The notes under the pieces were generated by a model, which saw nothing but the letters and a program-made list of their open reading frames with translations, was not told the origin of the DNA and ran no database searches. The translations under genes were made by a program, and so were the position numbers. Positions 59,464-64,000 of a DNA stretch of 64,000 bases are shown in pieces. Source of the stretch: Craterostigma plantagineum (taxonomy: Eukaryota; Streptophyta; Magnoliopsida; Lamiales; Linderniaceae); assembly GCA_027422505.1 (NCBI GenBank), contig JAPQWV010000679.1, positions 62,001 through 126,000 on the forward strand, given 5' to 3'. How positions within the stretch are numbered: position 1 is the first letter of the stretch; every line of letters begins with the position of its first letter.

Positions 59464-60070
59464 CAACATTGCTATGGTACAAATCCAAATGTAATTTTGT
59501 CAAGCATGCAAAAAAGTTTAGGATCAGCATGTACAACTGGAATTTTTGAAATTCCACGCAGTCGTATTTCGCGTGATTTCAAAATTTGAATTTTTTTTCG
59601 ACAGTCTCTGAGCGTGGAAATGGGGCAAGGAACTCCACGAAAATATCAACCAGTGTCAAGCTCTCATGAAAGATAAAGCAAATATATAATCGTCCTAGAG
59701 AATGAGGTGATGCAAGAGAAGATAGATAATCCATTTGATGCAGTACTAGTCAGTGTAGACAGCACAACAGAAATAGTGAATTGATAACTCATCAAGAAAT
59801 AGTGAAACCTTTCAGCTCACTCAGAATTAGAAGTCTATCAATAAACAATCTATTGCTTTCGGTTCTTAAAACAATCTGAAACAAAAAACAATAGCACATT
59901 AAATAAGCTATAACCCAAAAGCAATTTAAAAATGAAATTATTAAATTGAGATGGAGTTTTCGGTTCTCCCTCTGTTGCTTTCAGACAAAAAAGCCGAAGC
60001 ACACAATTAAAACATTAAAACAAGCACGAACAGTCAAGCAATCACAAGTCACAGTATTAAAAACAATAAG
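59464..60070 (+). other. Non-coding 3' part of the mariner-like element
   Basis: AT-rich sequence downstream of the transposase stop. No frame, RNA gene or bounded repeat is visible. Confidence 0.4.
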
Positions 60071-60079
60071 TACCGAGTT

Positions 60080-60371
60080 TGGAGGACGTTGCTGGTATAT
60101 GGATGGACAATAAATCACAAGAATCTCTATGAGCTTGACCTTGGTTTCCTCGGGCAGACCTTCACCCCAAGCTTCCTTCTTGTGGACAACATCGCTTGGG
60201 CCAAGAGATCTGGCCAGAGGGAGCAAGACACCACCATCATCTTCAATTGAGCAGGGGACCACCGTATCTGTGACATCGGGTCACTCCGTCTCATCCGCCG
60301 TGTCTGTAACAGAATCGGGCCACTCCTCTGGCGGGGTTTCTGGAACCACGAGCAACAAATCCGGTTCAGCC
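60080..60371 (-). pseudogene. Unrecognised minus-strand gene fragment inside the mariner-like element
   Basis: From an ATG at 60371 the reading is open and acidic (MAEPDLLLVVPETPPEEWPD). It meets one TGA at about 60281, then continues in the same frame (VVPCSIEDDGGVLLPLARSL) to about 60010. The sense frame contains a doubled WPD-V-TDT motif whose second Trp position is the stop. I do not recognise the protein. It may be a captured host fragment or the end of an unrelated gene. Confidence 0.35.
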
Positions 60372-60697
60372 ATAAGAAATTGAGCGATGGAGAAAGGAGA
60401 AAAATCGGAACGATTCATAGAAATTCTGGAGATAGGGTTCGCTGATTTGGGGAAATCGTTTGTTTAAGATGAGTGTCTCAATTTGGGGAAGGTAACGCTG
60501 AGAGAGAAAGGTACGGTAAGTTGATTAGGTTTTTTAGTTTTAAATTGGATGTATTAAAGATATAAACGGTGTAATTAGTTTAATTATTGGAATAATTTTT
60601 TACTAAAAATTGAAATGAGAAGAATTATGTGGGACACACGAAATAGAAAGATGGGATGAAATAAGTGGATACCAAAAAACGAAGATAAAGCATATGG

Positions 60698-60717
60698 GAA
60701 GAAACGTATAAAGGGTA
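60698..60717. repeat. Left 20-bp target duplication of a retroposed insert
   Basis: GAAGAAACGTATAAAGGGTA occurs here and at 61423-61442, on either side of the insert. Confidence 0.85.
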
Positions 60718-61422
60718 AAGTCTTGTATTGTTATAATACCCTCTCTCTGTAAAAACCTCTCTGTGAAAACCCTCTGAAACCTTCCTCACTTGTAGCCGCC
60801 GCCTCCCACCCCAAAATACTTCCCCTTCACCACCACCTCTCCTATTCTCACAACCACCACCAAAAGAGCACCCTCACAAGCGCGGCGTCGTGCTCCCCGT
60901 CCTCCTGCGAGGACGGGGAGCGACACTATGGTTTTTGCTTTTTTTTTTCTTTTCATCTCGCAGCTCCGCTTGCCGCCTCGTCGCCGCCGTCTTGCCACCT
61001 CCGCCTCATCGCCGATGGCGTGCCACCTCCGACTCCGCCATGCTGCCGCCGTCGTCTCGCCACCTCCCCTCGCTGTCGCCGTCTCGCCATTGTCGTCTCG
61101 CCGCCGCCTCCGCCTTGCTGCCGCCATCTCGCCACCTTCGCCTCGCCACCGCCGTGCCGCCGTGCCGCCGTCACTGTATCCGCCTCGGTGGCCGTCCCGC
61201 ATCACCATCGACTTGGTCGTAGTTTATGGTGTTCTATTTTCTGTCGGTTTTTTGTCCCTTGAGGACCCTTTTCTCCCCATGTGGGAGTGTTTGTTCCCCT
61301 TGATTGTTTGTGCTCTTATGTGAGCTTTTGTTCTCCCGGTTGATGATGTACCGGTGAGACTCCTTGGGCTATTTAGCCCAGTATCTTTGTTATTAATGCA
61401 AGGTATCGTTTCGAAAAAGAAA
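60718..61422 (+). mobile_element. Retroposed insert (internally deleted LINE or SINE-like), 705 bp
   Basis: The perfect 20-bp duplication and the A-rich tail (GAAAAAGAAA) show target-primed reverse transcription on the plus strand. The start looks like a transcript leader (CCTCTCTGTGAAAACC). The middle is a GC-rich run of degenerate CGCCACCTCCG words in which open frames are only low-complexity Arg/Pro/Ser strings. The 3' end has a short hairpin (GGGCTATTTAGCCC) before the tail, as in many LINE/SINE 3' ends. No reverse transcriptase is present, so it moved with another element's enzyme. Confidence 0.75.
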
Positions 61423-61442
61423 GAAGAAACGTATAAAGGGTA

Positions 61443-61800
61443 GGTAGTAGAAATATTATATATATAATATATATATATATATTCCTTTTTCTTTCGTAAA
61501 TCCTTAATAAAATAAATTGGGCTTCTATCTGAGTTAGCCGAATAAAATCAGGCCGGACAATCTGGGCCCAGTTATAAAGTCAAAACGTTTTCCAAAATTT
61601 TTATGATTTTGTCGATTATATAATAATATCCTTAAGACATCATAATTTGCGCAGTCAATAAGATCTGCGGCTGTGCTACTTATGCATGTTACGTTGATTA
61701 TTATATCGATACATTTTGTTTACATAATTTTATCCGTCTTTTATTTTTGTTATTGTTAACAACAACAAATATTATTCTCAGAGACGCCAAACAGGTTCCC
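61443..61800. other. Intergenic, no gene seen
   Basis: AT-rich sequence with a TA repeat at about 61457-61481. It may include the worn right end of the mariner-like element. I see nothing else. Confidence 0.4.
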
Positions 61801-62196
61801 TGTAGAAATTCGGGCCGAACCTCAGGTAATTTATCCATCATCGAGGCCCACGCACACACACCACACATGAGGAGGGGTCTCAGTATAAGCTTGATGTCCA
61901 TCAATTGGTATTAGGAGGAGTTGCCCATCAAGCTTATCAACCCATTTAATTTCTTGCTATTGTCGATGTGGGATATCACCACAGCACACGTGACATCCTC
62001 AACACTCCCCCCTCACGTGTGAGCCCATTTATTTTAATCGGACGGGAATGTCATTCTTTTCGAACCCGCCATATATAATTTTTTAGTTAAGCCGGATCCA
62101 CTCTGATACCATGTAAAATTCTGGTCGGGCCTCCGGTAATTTATCCGTCATCGAGGCCCACGCACACACGCCACGCATAAGGAGGGGTCCCGGTAT
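61801..62196 (-). mobile_element. TRIM element (small non-coding LTR retrotransposon), rearranged
   Basis: On the minus strand the 3' LTR (62004-61801, 204 bp) starts TGTTGAGGATGTCACGTG and ends in TCTACA. It is preceded by a purine tract (GTGAGGGGGGAG). The primer site TGGTATCAGAG lies at 62111-62101, complementary to initiator Met tRNA. The internal region is only about 107 bp. The 5' LTR begins at 62112 but breaks off near 62195, where an inverted copy of the same LTR end begins. Confidence 0.8.
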
Positions 62197-62310
62197 AAAC
62201 TTCCATCAAACTTTTACGGGACCCCTCCTTATGTGTGGCGTGTGTGCGTGGGCCTCGATGACGGATAAATTACCGGAGGCCCGGCCCGAATCTCTACATG
62301 GTATAAGTGC
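62112..62310. repeat. Head-to-head inverted TRIM LTR ends, about 80-bp arms
   Basis: 62112-62194 and 62216-62298 are inverted copies of the TRIM LTR 3' half with about 20 bp between them. The right arm ends TCTACA and is followed by TGGTATAAGTG, a worn primer site in the plus orientation. Two TRIM copies therefore appear fused head to head. A transcript across this region would form a long hairpin. Confidence 0.8.
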
Positions 62311-62354
62311 TATATACCCATTTATTTTGCAAGCAATTTTCGGTTTGGGACTTT

Positions 62355-62525
62355 GCCACACATAGGGTGGGATAGGGTCGGGTATTGTGGGTGTCGGGTT
62401 TTTCGGGTCGGGTACCCGACAAAATCGGGTATTGATTTTCAAACCCGATCCCGACCCGATCAAAGTTCGGGTACCCGATAATCGGGTACCTGAAACCCGT
62501 CGGGTACCCGCGGGTCGGGTCGGTT
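62355..62525. repeat. CGGGTA/TACCCG-rich MITE fragment
   Basis: A run of CGGGTACCCGA-like words, like the ends of the MITE at 56354-56986 but without the AT-rich core, so probably a deletion derivative. The left edge GGGTGGGATAGGGTCGGG resembles that family's end. Confidence 0.55.
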
Positions 62526-62639
62526 CTTTTTTTTTCTTTTTCTTTTTACGCTATGGAGATAAACAAATCGCTTCACTTTTCTGTTCTTTTAGTTATTTCA
62601 TCGAACACCTTAAGCTTGTCCTAGAGAGTAACAGTTAAA

Positions 62640-63095
62640 ATTGAATCAAGCATCCCCTAATGATTAAGATGATATCCTCCACGATCCAAATTTCCAGATC
62701 ATTGTACGTAATAATATAAAATGGTAGAAATGGAACAGAAAATGCACCTTTAACATCAGGAGGAGGCTCAATCGACGGTTCCTCCTTTTGCAGTGGTGGT
62801 GCTAACGTGGACGACGCCTGCCGGGCCCTCACCTTAGCCTCGGTCACTTCCTCCTCCGTCTCCGCAACGAAGGCAATCGGCGGAACAACATGCACCGTTT
62901 CCCCGTCTCCGACGACAATCGCAGCGAGGATTCCGCTGTTGAAGTCTCGACGTCCATATCAGCCTTATCAGACTTGACGATGACAATCGTTACAAAATAA
63001 ATTGCCATCGTATTCAGCCAACATTTGGCAGTTATGTAAATATTTGCATTGTCCGGTTGTCCCACACCGATTCCCATTATGTAACGAGCTTGCAT
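62640..63095 (-). other. Possible 5' part of an unrecognised minus-strand gene
   Basis: Two minus-strand frames overlap: 63095-62844 (MQARYIMGIGVGQPDNANIY) and a second with MHVVPPIAFVAETEEEVTEA and STLAPPLQKEEPSIEPPPDV ending at a possible donor near 62745 (GTGCAT). GC content is higher than in the surroundings. I recognise no family. It could be a first exon or a captured fragment. Confidence 0.3.
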
Positions 63096-63239
63096 CGCTT
63101 TTTATATAAATGGTATCACTTAGGTGGAAAGTTTCATGGGCACTTGTCCAGTTGGGCTGATTAAATTTAAAAATTGGCTTATTTTGTTGATTAATGGGCC
63201 TGATTTGCTGATAAAATTGGCCTATTTTTTTGAAGTTAT

Positions 63240-63440
63240 TGTATATAATATCCTAAATAGCGTGGGTATTTTAGGATATAGCGTATTTAGCGCGTTTTGT
63301 TGCGTATATAGCGTGACACGTCATCAAAAGCGTGCGCTTTTGAGGAGAAACGCGAAATATAGTACTAGCGTTTTCCTTAAAAAAAACGCTTTTGCGCGCT
63401 ATAGCGCGCTAAGCAACGCTTTTAAAAACATTGGTTGGTC
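63240..63440. repeat. GCG-rich degenerate palindromic repeat
   Basis: Words such as TAGCGCG, AAGCGT and ACGCTTTT recur in both orientations. At 63394-63409 GCGCGCTATAGCGCGC is a perfect 16-bp palindrome. AACGCTTTTAAAAACATTGG at the right edge resembles the end of a worn hAT-type MITE. Confidence 0.55.
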
Positions 63441-63592
63441 CAATGGTCCGCCATGTATGAATTTACTGTAGGCCTCTGTTTGCATCAAGCCTGAAATTTC
63501 ATTAAATATGTAAAATATGGGGACCTCAAATTAAATAATTGAGCTGTAGTTATTACCGTACATAAAGAAAACATAGGGGAATTGTTTGAGGT

Positions 63593-63986
63593 TAGGGTTG
63601 GCAGCGGGGCGGGGAATCCCCGAGATTTTATCCCCGCGGGGCGGGGACGGGGAATGAATTTTCTCCGCGGGGATCCCCGCCCCGTTCCCCGCCCCGCCCC
63701 GAACCCTATTTATATATTATAATATATATAATATTAAATTATAATGTAAATAATATTAAAATAATATCAAAATATAGATTAAATAATATTTATTTAATCT
63801 CAAATATAGATTAAATTAATAAAAATAATATATAAAACTATACTTCAAATAATATTTATAATAAAAGTATATTTAAAATATATTTTTTAAATTAAATCTC
63901 CGGGGGGATCCCGCGGACCGATGCATCGCGGGCACGGGGACGGGGATTAGATCCCGGCCCCGGCCCCGCCCCGCTGCCATCACTAT
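63593..63986. mobile_element. hAT-like MITE with GGGGCGGGG-rich ends
   Basis: Left TTAGGGTTGGCAGCGGGGCG and (complement of right) TAGTGATGGCAGCGGGGCG are inverted ends sharing TGGCAGCGGGGCGGGG. Degenerate GGGGACGGGGAT words follow inward and an AT-rich core lies between. No clear 8-bp target duplication is seen near the window edge. Confidence 0.65.
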
Positions 63987-64000
63987 TTTTTGGTGAACAT

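Noticed and set aside
60786..61323. Arg/Pro/Ser-rich open frames on both strands
   Set aside because: They arise from the low-complexity CGCCACC-type run in the retroposed insert. No domain, and frames are open in several phases.
62387..62638. Small plus-strand frame with Pro/Asp/Arg repeats
   Set aside because: It translates the CGGGTACCCGA word run of a MITE fragment.

Overview
This is eudicot plant nuclear DNA. The evidence is intron-containing genes of plant-only families (class I formin, family-1 UDP-glycosyltransferase, WOX9 homeodomain factor, a VOZ-type relic) set among plant transposons. A member of the asterids would fit, but the sequence alone does not decide it. There are no bacterial operons, CRISPR arrays or rRNA genes.

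Layout. 1-7.1 kb: a Tourist-like MITE (1142-1806) and a four-exon class I formin gene (2615-6519) with a second Tourist-like MITE in its third intron. 7.1-13.5 kb: a SINE-like scrap, a short tandem repeat, then the 3' part of a CACTA (En/Spm) transposon: TNP2 remnants, DUF4218, DUF4216, Transposase_24 and a Ulp1-type protease, ending at a CACTA terminus at 13504. 13.7-23.7 kb: a complete 10,035-bp Mutator-like element (MULE-1) with long inverted ends and a perfect 9-bp target duplication. Its broken mudrA-type transposase (+) and DUF1985/Ulp1 gene (-) converge on a 3-kb GGTAC-rich tandem array. 24.4-26.3 kb: a two-exon UGT74-like glycosyltransferase. 27.9-34.6 kb: a second MULE (MULE-2, 6,744 bp) with a plant mobile domain (PMD) gene (+) and a FAR1/MURA-type transposase (-). 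These also converge on a central tandem array, and each first intron holds an array of 20-31-bp palindromes. 35-38 kb: Stowaway and other MITE or TRIM remnants. 39.2-41.0 kb: an intact three-exon WOX9 gene with its TATA box. 43.0-44.9 kb: a VOZ-like gene broken by several single-base indels. 46.3-56.2 kb: a Ty3/gypsy chromovirus (Tekay-like) on the minus strand with 2.5-2.7-kb LTRs that are almost identical. 56.3-64 kb: a nest of hAT-type MITEs, a mariner transposase relic, a retroposed insert with a 20-bp target duplication, and a rearranged TRIM.

The host genes (formin, UGT, WOX9) act separately, in actin nucleation, small-molecule glucosylation and meristem or embryo patterning. Most of the remaining sequence is mobile DNA. 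The most unusual feature is the shared plan of the two MULEs: convergent genes, one transposase and one captured-type gene (Ulp1 or PMD), around a tandem array with units of about 135-150 bp. MULE-2 adds mirror-placed palindrome arrays inside both first introns. Several frameshifts fall in homopolymer runs (MULE-1 ULP gene, gypsy gag), so some breaks may be assembly errors rather than real decay.
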